Below, piece by piece: positions 8,092 through 19,182 of a stretch of DNA of 39,458 bases. The stretch is taken from NCBI RefSeq assembly GCF_002257665.1, contig NZ_MQWB01000001.1, forward strand, positions 2,004,756-2,044,213. Direction: 5' to 3'. The DNA comes from Rubricoccus marinus. Its GTDB lineage: Bacteria; Bacteroidota; Rhodothermia; Rhodothermales; Rubricoccaceae. Below the pieces are notes generated by a model that was given only the letters and a program-made list of their open reading frames with translations, was not told the origin of the DNA and did not search any database. The stretch's first letter is position 1; each line of letters opens with the position of its first letter. The position numbers and the translations under genes were made by a program.

Positions 8092-8550
8092 TTATTCGGA
8101 CGAGGTGTGGTCGTGGACGACGAGCCAGCCCTCGTCGGTGTTCTGCAAGAGGAGCGAAAAGAGCCCCGTCGGCGCGTCCTCGCCACGCGTCAGGCGCCAG
8201 CGGCCAAAGGCGAGGGCGTGCGTGGCGGAAAGCGGGCGCACCTCGATCTCCTCGAACGACAACGTCCCCATCGCCGACCGGTCCGGGTAGCCGCGCTTGT
8301 ACGCGTAGAAGCTTTCCTCCCAGCCACGCCGCATTGAGCCGCCGGAGAGGAACATGAGGGTGTCCGTCCGGGCGTAGCCGTCCATGAAGCCGCGGATCGA
8401 GCCCTCGTTCCAGGCCGCCACTTGCGTGTCGAGGGTTTGCATCACGCCCTCTCGGACGGCGTCGGCGTTCATCCCCGCCTCTGGCGGTGTGGACCCGCAC
8501 GCGCTGAGGCCGAGCGCGAGCAGAAGGGCGAGAGCAAAACGAGCGAGCAT
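8092..8550 (-). CDS. Lipoprotein with NTF2/SnoaL-like (DUF4440-type) domain
   Basis: A 152-residue secreted lipoprotein: a signal peptide MLARFALALLLALGLSAC with a lipobox whose Cys is residue 18, then a ~125-residue domain with the NTF2-like pattern. Supporting features are an N-terminal helix V-A-A-W-N-E-G-S-I-R-G-F-M-D-G-Y, the strand T-L-M-F-L-S-G-G, W-E-E-S-F-Y-A-Y-K-R-G-Y and the final strands F-S-L-L-L-Q-N-T-D-E-G-W-L-V-V-H-D-H-T. This is the usual DUF4440/SnoaL arrangement. No catalytic function can be assigned; such proteins may bind small molecules at the envelope. It precedes the SDR gene on the same strand. The call for fold is from pattern only. Confidence 0.75.
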   Translation of the reverse strand: MLARFALALLLALGLSACGSTPPEAGMNADAVREGVMQTLDTQVAAWNEGSIRGFMDGYARTDTLMFLSGGSMRRGWEESFYAYKRGYPDRSAMGTLSFEEIEVRPLSATHALAFGRWRLTRGEDAPTGLFSLLLQNTDEGWLVVHDHTSSE

Positions 8551-8946
8551 GTGGGCAATCAGGAGTGAGCCTGGAGACTACGCCCGTGCGCCTCGTCTGT
8601 CACGCCAGAGGCCACCTCATCCTGCGCTGAGACCGCTTAGCGGAGCGCCGCGTATTCGCCAGAGGCTCCGTGCCCACTCAAACGGTGGGGAGGCCGCGGC
8701 GGACGTTTGGGTACCACGCGGAGACGCGGTGGAATCGGGGCCGCCCGGATGGCGACGCCGTTTCCCCCTTGTCGCCCGCCCCGCCCGCCGGGTAGCTTCA
8801 GCCTCCCGATACGAGATCCTCGAACCTCGCGTTCCCGCTCTCGACGAGACACCCCAAGGCCCCTTCCCCCGTCGCCGCTGCTGCTTCCGCTACGCTTTCC
8901 GTATTGCCTCCCGTGACTGCGAGCCATCTGGCCGCGTCGGAGAGGC
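8551..8946. other. Intergenic region between divergent lipoprotein and sprA genes (396 bp)
   Basis: No convincing gene on either strand. It holds two single iterated-motif copies (near 8605 and 8658), a short palindrome CCGCTTAGCGG (8633-8643), and a TAGCTTCAG string at 8793 that resembles the -7-like elements near other genes and could serve sprA with a leader of about 150 nt. The stretch 8870-8940 is C/T-rich. Confidence 0.6.
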
Positions 8947-11900
8947 GTGCCCTTTCGAGCAGCCCACCCCCGCCTCGTGCGAGCGACTGACCGACCCGCC
9001 TCCTCTCCCCTGCGACACCTCGGCCTTCTAGGCTTGTTGGCAGCGGCAGGGTTCCTCGTTCTGCTTGTCCGCGCAGGCACCCTCGAGGCCGAGCCCGGCC
9101 GCGGCTTCTGGGCGCAGCCGCTGGCGCCAGAGGCCGTCCGCGCGGACACGGACACCGTCGTGGTCCAGCCCGGCCCCGTCCGCATCGACACGACCGACGC
9201 GGATTCGACGACGCGGGCGGAGTACCTCCTCCCCTCGTTGCCGCGCGACAACTACTACGCGGTCCCTGTCGAGCGCTTGGTGCCATCCTTGTTGGGCGGC
9301 TCGATCCGCGCGCGCCAGCAGCTCGTGGAGCTGGACTCTTCCCTTCTCCAGTATGAGGTCCGGGAAACCGTTGGGGGCCGCGATATCCGCACGCCCGTCC
9401 AGCTCTCGCTTCAGGAGTACCTCGCCGCTCAGCAGGGCGTCAACATCCAGGATGGCTTCCGCTCGCTCGCCGCGAGCCGCCTGCAACGCCAGCAGCGCCG
9501 CGCAGGCGTCGGGATCAACATCGACATTCCTGGCGGCAACCAGTCCGCCTTCCGGACCATTTTCGGCAAGAACGAGGTGGACCTCCGCGTGACGGGTAAC
9601 TCCACGCTGGACCTCGGCGTCGGCTACGACCAGAACGCCATCCAACAGGCGAGAACCGGCCAAGACGGAAGCTTTGCGCCTGACTTCGGGCAGGAGCTCA
9701 ACCTCAACGTAGCCGGCACCATCGGCGACAAGCTGCGGATCAACGTCAACTACGACACGCAGAGCCAGTTCGACTTCGAGAACCAGGTCTCCCTCGTCTA
9801 CACCGGCTACGAGGACGACATCGTGCAGAAGGTGGAGGCCGGCAACGTCTTCCTCCAGACGCCCTCCGAACTGATCCGCGGCGGGCAACGCTTGTTCGGG
9901 CTGCGGACGGACCTCCAGTTCGGCCCTCTTTCCATCACGGGTGTCGCTAGCCAGCAGGACGCGGAAAGCGATGCGGTGGTGATCGAAGGCGGCTCGCAGT
10001 CCACGCCCATCTCGCTCTCGCCTACGCGGTACGAGAACGACACCCACTTCTTCCTCGGCTTCGCGTTCTACAACTGGTGGAACGCAGCGCACCGGGACCC
10101 CAGCGTGCCCTCGCCGCCCCCGGGCTTTAGCCAGATCACCAACCTCGAGGTCTGGGTCCAGGACGCACAAGCGCAGAGCACGGTCAACACCAATGACCCC
10201 GTAATCCTCGGCGTCGGCCTCGTCGACCTCGGCGAGCCCGTGGGCGTGCTCGCCGGTGGCCGCGCCTACCTCGACGCCGTTGGCGAGGTGGCGCCGTTGC
10301 CGTCGCCAGAGGCCGACCAATACTCCCAGGCGCAGCTAGACTTTATCCGCACGCGGACGAGCGAGGTGAACTTCGAGGAGGACTACGGCCTCACCGTCGG
10401 CGAATCCGTCCAGGGGAAGTGGCGTCAGCTCCGGCCCGGAACGGACTTCACCCTTGACGAACGCCTCGGATGGATCTCCCTGACGGGCGCGCTCGGACCG
10501 GAGGACGCCCTCGCGGTGACGTATCAGTACCGCCGCGCCGACGGGACGTCCGTCACCATCGGTGACTTCGGCAACCACAGCACCGATACAAACCCAGCAA
10601 CGGGCGAGCGCTCGCGGCTCAAGCTCCTCCGTGGGCGCGCCACCAACGTCACTGAGGCCCCGTGGGACCTCACGATGCGCAACATCTACCGCGTCGGCGG
10701 CCGGTCCATCAACCCGCGGGACTTCACGCTGGACATCACCTACGAGCCACCGGGCAACACCGCGCAGTTCACGCTCCCCGGCATCCAGATCTCCGATGGG
10801 CTCACCATTCTCGCCGCGCTCGGCCTCGACCGCACCGCCGATGGCGGCATCCCCCGCCGTGACGACCGCTTTGACTTCCGCTCGGGCTACACCATCGACG
10901 CCCAGAACGGCCGCATCATCTTCCCCGTCCGCGAGCCCTTCGGCCGCTACATCGAGGGCCTCTTGCGCGATGGGCTCTACGTCAGCGGCGAAACGCTCAG
11001 CATCCAGATCGACGGGGGGTACGACGCCGTCGCGCAAGACCTCGTCTTCAACCGGCTGTACGAGCTGAAGCCAGCCGTCGCCGAGCGCGAGTTGAACAAG
11101 GTGCGTCGGTACAACATCGGCGGCGAGTACAAAAGCGCGTCTCAGTCCGTCTTCAACGTCGGCTTCGGCCTCGTCGAGGGCTCCGTTACAGTGACCTCTG
11201 GCGGGACGGCGCTCATTGAGGGCCAGGACTACGTCGTCAACGAGACCGCGGGAACCGTCGAGATCCGCAACCCGATCTATCTCGCCCCGGGGCAGCAGAT
11301 CCGCGTCGAGGTCGAAAAGAACAAGCTGTTCTCCATCGGCAGCAAAACCCTCGTCGGACTCCGCAGCGACTACCGCATCAGCGAGAACGCCGGCTTTGGC
11401 GCTACGTGGATGCGCCTCGCGGAGCGTCCCCTGAACGACAAATTCCGCATCGGCGAGGAAGCGCTCGAGAACACCATCTTTGGCGTCGATGGCGGCGTCA
11501 CGTTCGAGCCCCGGTGGGTCACGCGGGCGCTTGATGCGTTGCCCTTGATCCAGACGCGCGCGCCATCTTCCCTCGAGTTCCGCGGGGAGTACGCGCAGTT
11601 CTCCCCCGGCCACCCGGAGACGTTCGCCTTCCGCCAGGTGCAGCGGGACCTTGCCGACCTGGATCGCTCGCTTTCCGAGGACGAGTCGCGAGGCATCTCG
11701 TCAATCGACGACTTCGAGCAAGCCGAAACGGTCAACACCGCCCTGGAGCAGGCCTTCGGATGGCGGATCGCGGCTCCCCCTCGTGGCTCCGGTCCGATGA
11801 ACGGGGAAGGGACGGTCCCCTACGAGCGCGGAGTTACCCGCATCAACGACCCGCGCCTGGCGACAAACTGGAGAGGCCTGTTCGGCTGGTACTCCATTTC

Positions 11901-14900
11901 CAACCAGGGCTACGACCGGCTCACCGAGCAGCTCGGCGGGCTGCCTGTGGCCTCGCAGCGCGTCTACCCCCAGGACCTCTACGACCGGCAGTTCACGGCC
12001 GCTGAAGAGAGCCAGCCGCTGAACCTACTGGACGTCTACTTCGACCCCGCGCGCCGCGGACCCTACAACTACAACCGCGAGCTCGCCAGCACGTACGCCT
12101 CGGACCCGGCCTCGGCATGGGGCGGCATGATTCAGAGCATCGACGCCGCGTACTCGGACTTCGATGGCGCCAACACGATCGAGTCCATCGAGTTTCTCGT
12201 CGCGCCGCTGGGCGGGCGCGACGGGTCTGAGCCGATCAACCAGGGTGCGGTCCTCAACTTCGACCTCGGCATCCTGAACGAGGACACGCTCCCCAACGGC
12301 TCGCTCAACTCGGAGGACGGCATCTCTGAGTCCAACCCCGACGCCAACGAACTCGATGAGTGGAGCCGCCTGATCGATGGCATCTCGGAAGGCAACGTGG
12401 ACTTCTACGAGGACACGGGCCGTACAGAAGACCTCGGCATCGACGGTCTGGCCTCGCGCAGAGACCTCGTGGCCCCTGGCGGCACGCCCTACGCGTTCGC
12501 CGAAGCGGACTTGCCTGGCGTCGCTGAATTTCTCGATGCCCTTCCCGACGGCCCGGAGCGTCGGCGCGCCGAGCAGGACCCCGCCGGCGACGACTACCAC
12601 CACTTCCGTGAAACGTACTTCGACGACGGCAACTTCTTCGTGGGCCGCGCCACCGCGCAGGAACGCTACGCGCAGTACTTCTCCGGCAGCGAGCTCAACA
12701 ACGACGTCCCCCGCGGAAAAATCCTCCCCGACGAGGAAAAGGGCATCTCGCAGATCCCCTCTACGGAGGACATCGACGACAGCTTTACGGCCACGCGCCA
12801 GGCGGAGGAGCAGTTCTACCGCTACTCCCTCCCCCTCGATGAAGGCGGCCTCCGCAGCAGCCCGTTCTTTACCGGCAGCACCATCGAGACCAACGGCGCG
12901 ACGTGGTACCTGATTCGGATCCCGGTCCGAAGCGAGACCCGGCAGGACTTCGGCGGAAGCCTCGCCAACGTTCAGATGGCCCGGATGTGGACGACCGGGC
13001 ACCAGAAGCCCGTCACGCTCCGCTTCGCGACGCTAGAGCTCGTCGGCAGCCAGTGGCAGAAGTCCACCGACGTGGGCATCACCGAGGACGGGGCCTCTGG
13101 CGGGAGCGACCCCGAGCTCTTCATTGCGTCGGTCAACACAGACGAGAACCCGACCGAGTACCTGCCGCCGGTGAGCGCGTTGCGGCCGGTCAACCGGGAC
13201 ATCTCCGGCTCGGCCCGAGACGCGCGCGAGCAGTCCCTCGTGTTCCGCGTGGAGGATCTCGGCGAAGGCCAGTCGCGCGCGCTGTACAAACCGTTCTCCA
13301 CCAACCGGCTCGACCTCACGAAGTACTCCAACGTGCGGATGTTCTTGCACGGCGAGGGCTTCGAGGCCCGCGACGACGTGCGCGTCTTCCTGCGCCTTGG
13401 CGCGGACGAGACCGAGAACTACTACGAGATCGAGCAGCCGCTCTACCCGTCCTCTAGCGAGAACCTCCTGGAAGCCTTCGGCAACGGGGAGGAGTTCATC
13501 GACGCCACCCGGGCCGCGGACTACCTCTGGCAGACCAACGCCTGCCCGGGCGGAGACGACCCCGAAGGTGACGACCCGACCACGCGCGCGGACTGCTCCG
13601 ACGACCAGCGAGCCGACCTCAACTCGATCAACATCGTGCTGAGCGAGCTCAACAAGCTCAAGGTCTCCCGCGACGCCTCTGGCGTGGCCACCAACGTCCG
13701 CTACACCGAGGACCGGACGCCAGAGGGCGCCGCCCCCGGCGCGAGGCTCTCCATCATCGGGACGCCCTCCATCCAGTCCGTCTCCAACGTGGTGATCGGC
13801 GTGCGGAACGGCGACAACGGGGACCCCGTGCCTCTGGCGGAGGTCGAGGTGTGGTTCAACGAACTGCGCGTTTCCGGGTACGACGAAGGTGGAGGCGCGA
13901 GCGCGTTCCTCACCGCGCAGGCTCGCCTCGCCGACGTGGCCAACGCGACCGCCCGCGTCTCGCTCAGCCAGGACGGCTTCGGTGGCCTGAGCGCAGGCCT
14001 GGGAGATCGGGACTTCGTGGACCGCTTCGGCATCACGCTCTCCTCCACGTTCAACGCCCACAAGCTGCTCCCCGAGCGGTACGGGTGGAACGCCCCCGTC
14101 CAGGTCTCCTACACCGAGAACCAGACGACGCCCCGCTTCGACCCGACGAACAGCGACATCCGCATCGACGACCTCGCGGACCAGACGCTCGCCAACGAAA
14201 ACCTCCCCGAACCAGAGCGCCGCATCCAGGCCGACTCGATCCGGTCGGCGGCTCAGACCGTCTCGCGGCAGCGCACGCTCCGCATTCCGCTCAGCAAGAC
14301 GGGCAGCCGCTCGCCGTGGCTGAAGTACTCGCTGGACGCCCTCAACCTCTCGTACACGAACGCCGCGCAAGAGGCCCGCAGCCCGCGGCTCTCGGTCAGC
14401 AACTCCGACAACTGGCGCGTGGACGCGAGCTACCGGCTGACCGTACCGAAGCCGAAAACGGTCCGCCCCTTCTGGTTCACCTCTGGCGTGCCGCTGCTCG
14501 GCAGCGCGCTGGAAGGGCTGCGCATGAACCTCCTCCCGCGCTCGCTCTCGTTCTCCACGAACGCGGGCCGGACGGTCTCGGTCAGCCGCGAGAGGCCGCG
14601 GGCAAACGACCTGGACGAGCCGGAGATCATCAACGACTTCCTCTACCCGCGCCGCGTCACGCACGACTTCGGCCACACGCGGGCGTTCAACCTCCAGTAC
14701 GAGCTTTTCCCGTTCCTGACGACGACGTACGGCTCCAACTCCACGCAAAGCCTAGACCTCGCGGGCGTGGACGAGCGGTTCGCGATCCTCGCGAGAGACA
14801 CCTCGGGCTACTTCGGTGACCCGGGCCGCATCGAGCAGTTCGAGATCAGCCGCGCGGAGGCGTTGACGCCGGGCAGCGAGTTGTGGCAGCGCTTCGGCAT

Positions 14901-16914
14901 TACGCGTGCCTCGCAGTTGGACTCGCTCCAGATCCTGGGCGGCACGACGCCACAGCTCACGGTCCTCCCATGGGCCGAGGCCGTCGGTGCGACGCTCTCG
15001 GGCGACCGCCGCCTGCTCACCGACCGCTACGACCAGACCTTCTCTTCCACGTTCCGCATTTCGACGCGCAACGTGAAGTGGCTGGCCTGGATCCAGCCGC
15101 AGGCCATCGGCCTGTCCTCCTCGTACGCGTGGGACTTCCAGCCCATCACCGGGTTCGAAGACCAGACCATCGCGGGCGTGGGCAGCCAGTTGCAGATGCA
15201 GACCGGGCTCAAGCTGCGCCCCCGCGAGTTCTGGCGCCTCTTCCCCTTCTACCGCTCCCTGGAGGACGCGGATCGCAAAGCAAAGCAGGCCTCGGACCAG
15301 CGCCGCCGCGAGCGCGAGACGGCCCGCGAGGCCCGCCGCGCGGAACGCGAGCGAGAGCGTGAAGCCGCTCGCGCCGCCCGCGAGGCGGCAGCCGAGGCCG
15401 CAGCCGCTGGCGAAGCCGGCGGGGACGACACCGAGCCTCTGGCGCCAGAGGCCGCACCTTCTGGTCTGCCCGTACCGGCCGGCGCCCCCGCGCCCCCCGT
15501 GGGCGCGAGACCGACGGAGAACACCGTCGCGCCAGAGGCCGCCGGATCGGTCGCGCTGAATGACGAGGAGGACGCGGAGCCCCGCCGTCCGCTCATCAAC
15601 GTGGGCGGCATCGGGCGGCGGCTGTTCCTGGCCGTGACCGGCTTCGAGGACGTGCAGGTGAACTACCGCGGGGCGCTGAGCTCCACGGCCAACGGCATCG
15701 TCGGCGACGGGTTCAGCCTGCTCGCGGCGCTCACCGGCGACGCCCCGCCACTCGGTTACCGGCTGGGCTTGAACCGGCGCCTGCCGCTGGACTCCCGCCT
15801 CTCAGACCCCAACGTGACGCTCCAGCTCCAGGACGTGCTGGGCAACAGCCACGACTTGGACGGGCGGACCACGCTGCAGCTCTCGCAGAGCCTGCGCGTC
15901 TCGCTCAACGCGTCCACGAAGTGGGACTCCAACGACATCTACCCGCTGGAGCGCACGGCCGACGAGGTGATCGAGCGGGACCGCATCCGCACCGGCTCTA
16001 GCCAGTCCACCGTTCTCGCCCTCGGCCGGGACTACACGTCGCTGTTGAACCGCCACATCGAGCGCTTCCAGAACGACGTGGACGGCGCCTCTGGCGGAGG
16101 CCCGGTCGCCTCGGCCGTCGGCTCCGCCAGCGGCCTGGCGGAGGACTTCAACGCGACGTTTGCGAACGGGCTCGGTCGGTTCGGCCCGGATGGCCTCTTC
16201 GCGATCCCCATCCCGAGTTGGGAAGTCAACTGGACCGGGCTGAGCCGCTGGCCCCTGTTCGAGCGATTTACGCAGCAGGTCACGATCCAGCACGGCTACT
16301 TCGCGTCCAGCCAAACCACGTTCGAGTCCGTCGCCAATTCTGGGGAGCCTCAAACGCGCGACGTGGCCGGCGTGCTGCTGGTCGAACCGCAGACCGAGGT
16401 GGAGCCGCGCACGCTCGTCGTCAACGAACGCTTTCAGCCCCTGATCGGCGTCCGCGTCGGCTGGAAGGGTGGCCTGAGCACGGAGTTGACCTACAACCGC
16501 AGCCGGGTGCTGACGCTCCAGCCGCTCAACGCGTCGCTGACGCAGAAGAAGGTCAGCGACATCCAGGGCAACGTGACGTTTACAAAGACGGGCTTCCGGC
16601 TCCCCCTCTTCAACCGCCTGCGCAACACGGTCCGGTTTACGCTTACCGCGTCCCTCACGGACGACGTCACCGACAACCAGTTCATCCTCAACGACCTGGA
16701 GGACACCCTCAACGGGGACGGCGTGGAGGCCCGGTCCGGCGTGGCGTTTAAACGCGTGTCCATCTGGCCGCGCGTGGGCTACCAGATCTCGAACCGCGTC
16801 AACATGGACGTGTTCTTCCGCTACGAGCGGAGCATCAGCGAGAACAGCCGCGCCAGCCCGAGCATCGCGAGCTACGACGGCGGCGTTACGCTCCGCATCT
16901 CGTTCTCGAACTAA
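8947..16914 (+). CDS. sprA: SprA, type IX secretion system outer-membrane translocon
   Basis: A 2655-residue giant outer-membrane protein. SprA forms the 36-strand barrel through which type IX cargo leaves the cell, and it is needed for gliding where that occurs. Visible family features are an N-terminal membrane/signal segment (residues ~23-45), a conserved block with [10 protein letters not shown], a [10 protein letters not shown] segment, [19 protein letters not shown], and [20 protein letters not shown]. The barrel ends in R-I-S-F-S-N. It is somewhat longer than the usual ~2400 residues. A charged Arg/Glu/Ala coiled segment and a Pro/Ala-rich linker at about residues 2105-2215 interrupt the barrel. 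The start is GTG; no ATG gives a better signal. Motif density is low for its length. Other T9SS genes are not in the window. Confidence 0.95.
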   Translation: MPFRAAHPRLVRATDRPASSPLRHLGLLGLLAAAGFLVLLVRAGTLEAEPGRGFWAQPLAPEAVRADTDTVVVQPGPVRIDTTDADSTTRAEYLLPSLPRDNYYAVPVERLVPSLLGGSIRARQQLVELDSSLLQYEVRETVGGRDIRTPVQLSLQEYLAAQQGVNIQDGFRSLAASRLQRQQRRAGVGINIDIPGGNQSAFRTIFGKNEVDLRVTGNSTLDLGVGYDQNAIQQARTGQDGSFAPDFGQELNLNVAGTIGDKLRINVNYDTQSQFDFENQVSLVYTGYEDDIVQKVEAGNVFLQTPSELIRGGQRLFGLRTDLQFGPLSITGVASQQDAESDAVVIEGGSQSTPISLSPTRYENDTHFFLGFAFYNWWNAAHRDPSVPSPPPGFSQITNLEVWVQDAQAQSTVNTNDPVILGVGLVDLGEPVGVLAGGRAYLDAVGEVAPLPSPEADQYSQAQLDFIRTRTSEVNFEEDYGLTVGESVQGKWRQLRPGTDFTLDERLGWISLTGALGPEDALAVTYQYRRADGTSVTIGDFGNHSTDTNPATGERSRLKLLRGRATNVTEAPWDLTMRNIYRVGGRSINPRDFTLDITYEPPGNTAQFTLPGIQISDGLTILAALGLDRTADGGIPRRDDRFDFRSGYTIDAQNGRIIFPVREPFGRYIEGLLRDGLYVSGETLSIQIDGGYDAVAQDLVFNRLYELKPAVAERELNKVRRYNIGGEYKSASQSVFNVGFGLVEGSVTVTSGGTALIEGQDYVVNETAGTVEIRNPIYLAPGQQIRVEVEKNKLFSIGSKTLVGLRSDYRISENAGFGATWMRLAERPLNDKFRIGEEALENTIFGVDGGVTFEPRWVTRALDALPLIQTRAPSSLEFRGEYAQFSPGHPETFAFRQVQRDLADLDRSLSEDESRGISSIDDFEQAETVNTALEQAFGWRIAAPPRGSGPMNGEGTVPYERGVTRINDPRLATNWRGLFGWYSISNQGYDRLTEQLGGLPVASQRVYPQDLYDRQFTAAEESQPLNLLDVYFDPARRGPYNYNRELASTYASDPASAWGGMIQSIDAAYSDFDGANTIESIEFLVAPLGGRDGSEPINQGAVLNFDLGILNEDTLPNGSLNSEDGISESNPDANELDEWSRLIDGISEGNVDFYEDTGRTEDLGIDGLASRRDLVAPGGTPYAFAEADLPGVAEFLDALPDGPERRRAEQDPAGDDYHHFRETYFDDGNFFVGRATAQERYAQYFSGSELNNDVPRGKILPDEEKGISQIPSTEDIDDSFTATRQAEEQFYRYSLPLDEGGLRSSPFFTGSTIETNGATWYLIRIPVRSETRQDFGGSLANVQMARMWTTGHQKPVTLRFATLELVGSQWQKSTDVGITEDGASGGSDPELFIASVNTDENPTEYLPPVSALRPVNRDISGSARDAREQSLVFRVEDLGEGQSRALYKPFSTNRLDLTKYSNVRMFLHGEGFEARDDVRVFLRLGADETENYYEIEQPLYPSSSENLLEAFGNGEEFIDATRAADYLWQTNACPGGDDPEGDDPTTRADCSDDQRADLNSINIVLSELNKLKVSRDASGVATNVRYTEDRTPEGAAPGARLSIIGTPSIQSVSNVVIGVRNGDNGDPVPLAEVEVWFNELRVSGYDEGGGASAFLTAQARLADVANATARVSLSQDGFGGLSAGLGDRDFVDRFGITLSSTFNAHKLLPERYGWNAPVQVSYTENQTTPRFDPTNSDIRIDDLADQTLANENLPEPERRIQADSIRSAAQTVSRQRTLRIPLSKTGSRSPWLKYSLDALNLSYTNAAQEARSPRLSVSNSDNWRVDASYRLTVPKPKTVRPFWFTSGVPLLGSALEGLRMNLLPRSLSFSTNAGRTVSVSRERPRANDLDEPEIINDFLYPRRVTHDFGHTRAFNLQYELFPFLTTTYGSNSTQSLDLAGVDERFAILARDTSGYFGDPGRIEQFEISRAEALTPGSELWQRFGITRASQLDSLQILGGTTPQLTVLPWAEAVGATLSGDRRLLTDRYDQTFSSTFRISTRNVKWLAWIQPQAIGLSSSYAWDFQPITGFEDQTIAGVGSQLQMQTGLKLRPREFWRLFPFYRSLEDADRKAKQASDQRRRERETAREARRAEREREREAARAAREAAAEAAAAGEAGGDDTEPLAPEAAPSGLPVPAGAPAPPVGARPTENTVAPEAAGSVALNDEEDAEPRRPLINVGGIGRRLFLAVTGFEDVQVNYRGALSSTANGIVGDGFSLLAALTGDAPPLGYRLGLNRRLPLDSRLSDPNVTLQLQDVLGNSHDLDGRTTLQLSQSLRVSLNASTKWDSNDIYPLERTADEVIERDRIRTGSSQSTVLALGRDYTSLLNRHIERFQNDVDGASGGGPVASAVGSASGLAEDFNATFANGLGRFGPDGLFAIPIPSWEVNWTGLSRWPLFERFTQQVTIQHGYFASSQTTFESVANSGEPQTRDVAGVLLVEPQTEVEPRTLVVNERFQPLIGVRVGWKGGLSTELTYNRSRVLTLQPLNASLTQKKVSDIQGNVTFTKTGFRLPLFNRLRNTVRFTLTASLTDDVTDNQFILNDLEDTLNGDGVEARSGVAFKRVSIWPRVGYQISNRVNMDVFFRYERSISENSRASPSIASYDGGVTLRISFSN
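15435..15452. repeat. Perfect 18-bp iterated-motif palindrome inside sprA
   Basis: GCCTCTGGCGCCAGAGGC, the only perfect palindrome in a coding region of this window, read as PLAPEA. It falls in the low-complexity linker of SprA, where insertion would be tolerated. Confidence 0.9.
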
Positions 16915-16935
16915 TTCCCCTCTGGCGCCCGGCTC

Positions 16936-16953
16936 GCCTCTGGCGCCAGAGGC
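16936..16953. repeat. Perfect 18-bp iterated-motif palindrome between sprA and lipB
   Basis: GCCTCTGGCGCCAGAGGC lies 22 bp after the sprA stop and 11 bp before the lipB start. A further half copy (CCTCTGGCG) lies between it and the sprA stop. Confidence 0.92.
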
Positions 16954-16963
16954 CGCTCCCTCC

Positions 16964-17767
16964 ATGCCTGCACCGACCCTCCTCTGCGACCTCGGCCGGA
17001 TGGGCTACCGCGAGGCCTGGGACCTCCAGGCGGCGCTCCAGTCGCGCCTGATCGAGGCCAAGCGTGGCGAGCAGACAGACGCGCTGCCGCCCCACGTGCT
17101 CTTGCTCGTAGAGCACCCGCCCGTGTTCACGCTCGGCAAGAGCGGCGACGCCGCCAACCTCCTCGCCTCTGGCGACGCCCTCGCCGCCAGAGGCGCGACG
17201 TTCGTGGAGACCGACCGGGGTGGCGACATCACCTTCCACGGACCGGGCCAGGTCGTCGCCTATCCCATCCTTGACCTCGACCGCCTCTCGAACCTCGAGG
17301 GCGAACCGATGCGGGACCTCCACCGCTTTCTCCGCGAGATGGAGGAGGCCGTGATCCGCACGTGCGCGGACTGGAACGTCGTCGCGGACCGCGTGCCGGG
17401 ACGGACGGGCGTATGGGTGGGGCCAGACGCCAGAGGCGACGAGCGAAAGGTCTGCGCGATGGGCGTCCGGTGCAGCCGCTGGGTGACCATGCACGGGCTG
17501 GCGCTCAACGTGACCACGGACTTGGACTGGTTTGGCCTGATCGTCCCATGTGGCATCGACGACCGCGGCGTGACCTCGCTCGCGCGCGAGGCCTCTGGCG
17601 GTGGCCCTAGGTCCCATGGTGACGGAGTCTCGCCAGAGGTCGTATCGCAACAACTCGTCGGGCACCTCGCGGCGCGGCTGGGCTTGGACCTCCGCTCGGT
17701 GGAGCGCGCGGAGCTCGAAACCTGGGCACGAGGCCGTAAAAACTCCGCGCCTTCCACGGCCGCCTGA
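16964..17767 (+). CDS. lipB: Octanoyl-[acyl carrier protein]:protein N-octanoyltransferase LipB
   Basis: LipB moves octanoate from acyl carrier protein onto lipoyl domains, the first step of lipoate synthesis in the cytosol. The 267-residue product has [15 protein letters not shown], the signature [12 protein letters not shown] (residues 85-96), the lysine of RKVCAMGV (Lys162), HGLALNV, and the catalytic cysteine Cys196 in VPCGI. It is longer than most LipB proteins. Extra residues coincide with motif copies: [24 protein letters not shown] and the C-terminal [18 protein letters not shown] each contain them, two as inverted pairs. The ATG lies in a C/T-rich leader 49 bp after sprA, so it may be read from the sprA promoter. 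lipA is not in the window. Confidence 0.95.
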   Translation: MPAPTLLCDLGRMGYREAWDLQAALQSRLIEAKRGEQTDALPPHVLLLVEHPPVFTLGKSGDAANLLASGDALAARGATFVETDRGGDITFHGPGQVVAYPILDLDRLSNLEGEPMRDLHRFLREMEEAVIRTCADWNVVADRVPGRTGVWVGPDARGDERKVCAMGVRCSRWVTMHGLALNVTTDLDWFGLIVPCGIDDRGVTSLAREASGGGPRSHGDGVSPEVVSQQLVGHLAARLGLDLRSVERAELETWARGRKNSAPSTAA

Positions 17768-17788
17768 GTCCAAGCGGCGCCCCACCCG

Positions 17789-17797
17789 TATCATCGG
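17789..17797 (+). promoter_or_regulatory. Candidate -7 promoter element TATCATCGG
   Basis: TATCATCGG lies 26 bp before the ATG at 17824, a position similar to the -7-like strings before 6255 and 27472. Weak support on its own. Confidence 0.25.
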
Positions 17798-17823
17798 CGA
17801 CCCCTCCCCACACAGATCCCTCC

Positions 17824-18174
17824 ATGTTCAACGTCGACCAGTTCGCACGCCAGTTGCTCATCGAAGCCCTCTTCTACGATGAGGAGTACGGCGCCCTCGG
17901 CAACGTCAGCCTTATCGACCCCGAGAGCGTGCGCGAGAAGTACCTCGCCTCCTACGACCCCGAGCGCGACACCTTCCTGATCGAGGAAGCGGTCGAGTGG
18001 GAAGACCTCGACGCCGACGAGGACGGCGAGATCGACTACGCCCTCGCCGTGGACGGCAAGGAGTTCGGCACTTACGAGACGCCAGAGGACGCCGCCGACC
18101 AGCTCCTGGCTCTCGCCCGCGAGCACTCGCTCGCCCCGAGCTTTATGATCCTCTTCGACGAGGAGGCTGGCTAA
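17824..18174 (+). CDS. Small acidic protein of unknown function
   Basis: A 116-residue protein very rich in Asp and Glu, with no signal peptide or membrane segment. It begins MFNVDQFARQLLIEALFYDE and has a strongly acidic middle (E-W-E-D-L-D-A-D-E-D-G-E-I-D-Y) and an end with F-M-I-L-F-D-E-E. Regular codon use, a clear ATG with a C/T-rich leader and a strong terminator 20 bp after the stop support it as a real gene. The D-A-D-E-D-G-E-I-D-Y stretch resembles a calcium-binding loop, but no EF-hand pair is visible. I do not recognise the family. It follows lipB by 56 bp. Confidence 0.75.
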   Translation: MFNVDQFARQLLIEALFYDEEYGALGNVSLIDPESVREKYLASYDPERDTFLIEEAVEWEDLDADEDGEIDYALAVDGKEFGTYETPEDAADQLLALAREHSLAPSFMILFDEEAG

Positions 18175-18195
18175 GGCCTCTCGCGATCAGCTCTC

Positions 18196-18228
18196 AGGGA
18201 GTCCGTTTCGGCGGGCTCCCTTTTTTTT
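18196..18228 (+). terminator. Intrinsic terminator after the small acidic protein gene
   Basis: AGGGAG (18196-18201) pairs with CTCCCT (18216-18221) and an inner CCG/CGG adds to the stem; a run of eight T (18221-18228) follows. It is the clearest T-tract terminator in the window and separates this gene from the convergent DUF423 gene. Confidence 0.88.
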
Positions 18229-18304
18229 GTCGTTCAACCACACGCACTGGGGTGCCGCCTGCGCCAGAGGCCATGTCGAGTGGAGCCTTGGGCCTGGCGC
18301 TTTT

Positions 18305-18679
18305 CTACGCCTCTGGCGTCCGCCACGCTGTCCAGGCAAGGGCCAGCCAGCCCGAGATGAACGCCACGCCCCCAATCGGCGCGACGGCGCCGAGAATGGG
18401 CATCTCCAGCAGGACGAGGAGGTACAGGCTGCCTGAGAACAGAACCGTCCCCACCACGAAAAGCACCCCGGATGCGCGTGCGCGCCACCCTGACCGGATC
18501 GCGAGTGCCACCACGGCCAGCGCAACGGCGTGAGCGAGGTGGTAGGACGATGCCGTGCGCCACGTCGCGAGGCGCTCTGGCGAGACCGCATCGGCCAGCC
18601 CGTGTGCGCCGAACGCGCCTAGCGCGACGGCGAGCGCTCCGCTCACGCCAGCGGCCACCATCCACGTGCGAGCGGTCAC
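18305..18679 (-). CDS. DUF423 family small membrane protein
   Basis: A 124-residue inner-membrane protein with four hydrophobic helices. It has the DUF423 hallmarks: the N-terminal G-A-L-A-V-A-L-G-A-F-G-A-H-G-L helix, a W-R-T-A-S-S-Y-H-L-A-H-A-V-A-L segment, the middle F-S-G-S-L-Y-L-L-V-L and P-I-G-G-V-A-F-I-S-G-W. The function of the family is unknown. The chosen start is a GTG that overlaps the stop of the upstream lipoprotein gene (GTGA); an ATG six codons later is possible. It is the last gene of a five-gene minus-strand operon. Confidence 0.88.
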   Translation of the reverse strand: MTARTWMVAAGVSGALAVALGAFGAHGLADAVSPERLATWRTASSYHLAHAVALAVVALAIRSGWRARASGVLFVVGTVLFSGSLYLLVLLEMPILGAVAPIGGVAFISGWLALAWTAWRTPEA

Positions 18680-19182
18680 GGAGCCTCTGGCGCGAGTTCG
18701 CGGATGCGGAACGAGACCGGGGACCCGTTGACCTTCAGCGTGTAGGAGCCCGGGCCATACGTCCCCTCCAACGGGAGGTAGAACCGGAAGGGCCGGATCA
18801 CCTGAGCACATGCGCGGCCTCTCGGCTGGCGCGTGGTCAGTTCTACGTCGATCAGGTGACCGCGCCGCATCTGGACGGCGTCCTCCAACCGGGAGCACGC
18901 GTCTGGAAGGGTGCCCTTGAGCAGCACCTCAACCGAGACCGGAGCTTCTGGCGTCGTGGCGGAGCGCTCTGGACGGACGGCGATGGAATCCAGAACGGCC
19001 GGATAGATCAGGACCCGGACCACGCTGTCGGCCGGAGTCAGCAGCATCGTCTCCCGCCCGTCGGGCGCGACGCCGGGGTAGCGATGCCCAAACCGCTCGT
19101 CGCCCGAGGCCTCCGACGCGCCCCCACTGCCGCCGCAGGCGGAGCAGAGGGCCAGCACGAACAGGAGCAGCGCCGTTCTCAC
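18676..19182 (-). CDS. Lipoprotein of unknown function
   Basis: A 168-residue secreted lipoprotein starting with GTG that overlaps the rsfS stop (GTGA). The signal peptide is MRTALLLFVLALCSAC with the lipid-anchored Cys at 16, then a Gly/Ser-rich spacer. The C-terminal half has a recognisable but uncharacterised pattern: L-P-D-A-C-S-R-L-E-D, an R-R-G-H-L-I-D-V strand, a second Cys in R-A-C-A-Q-V, F-R-F-Y-L-P-L-E-G and G-S-Y-T-L-K-V-N-G. Two cysteines spaced this way suggest a disulphide in a beta-sandwich. I recall similar patterns in lipoproteins from several phyla, without known function. Translational coupling to rsfS and DUF423 is clear from the 4-bp overlaps. Confidence 0.8.
   Translation of the reverse strand: MRTALLLFVLALCSACGGSGGASEASGDERFGHRYPGVAPDGRETMLLTPADSVVRVLIYPAVLDSIAVRPERSATTPEAPVSVEVLLKGTLPDACSRLEDAVQMRRGHLIDVELTTRQPRGRACAQVIRPFRFYLPLEGTYGPGSYTLKVNGSPVSFRIRELAPEAP

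Noticed and set aside
13033-14748. 571-codon minus-strand frame inside sprA
   Set aside because: It is a shadow of sprA, whose product is well recognised; the frame has no start context or domain.
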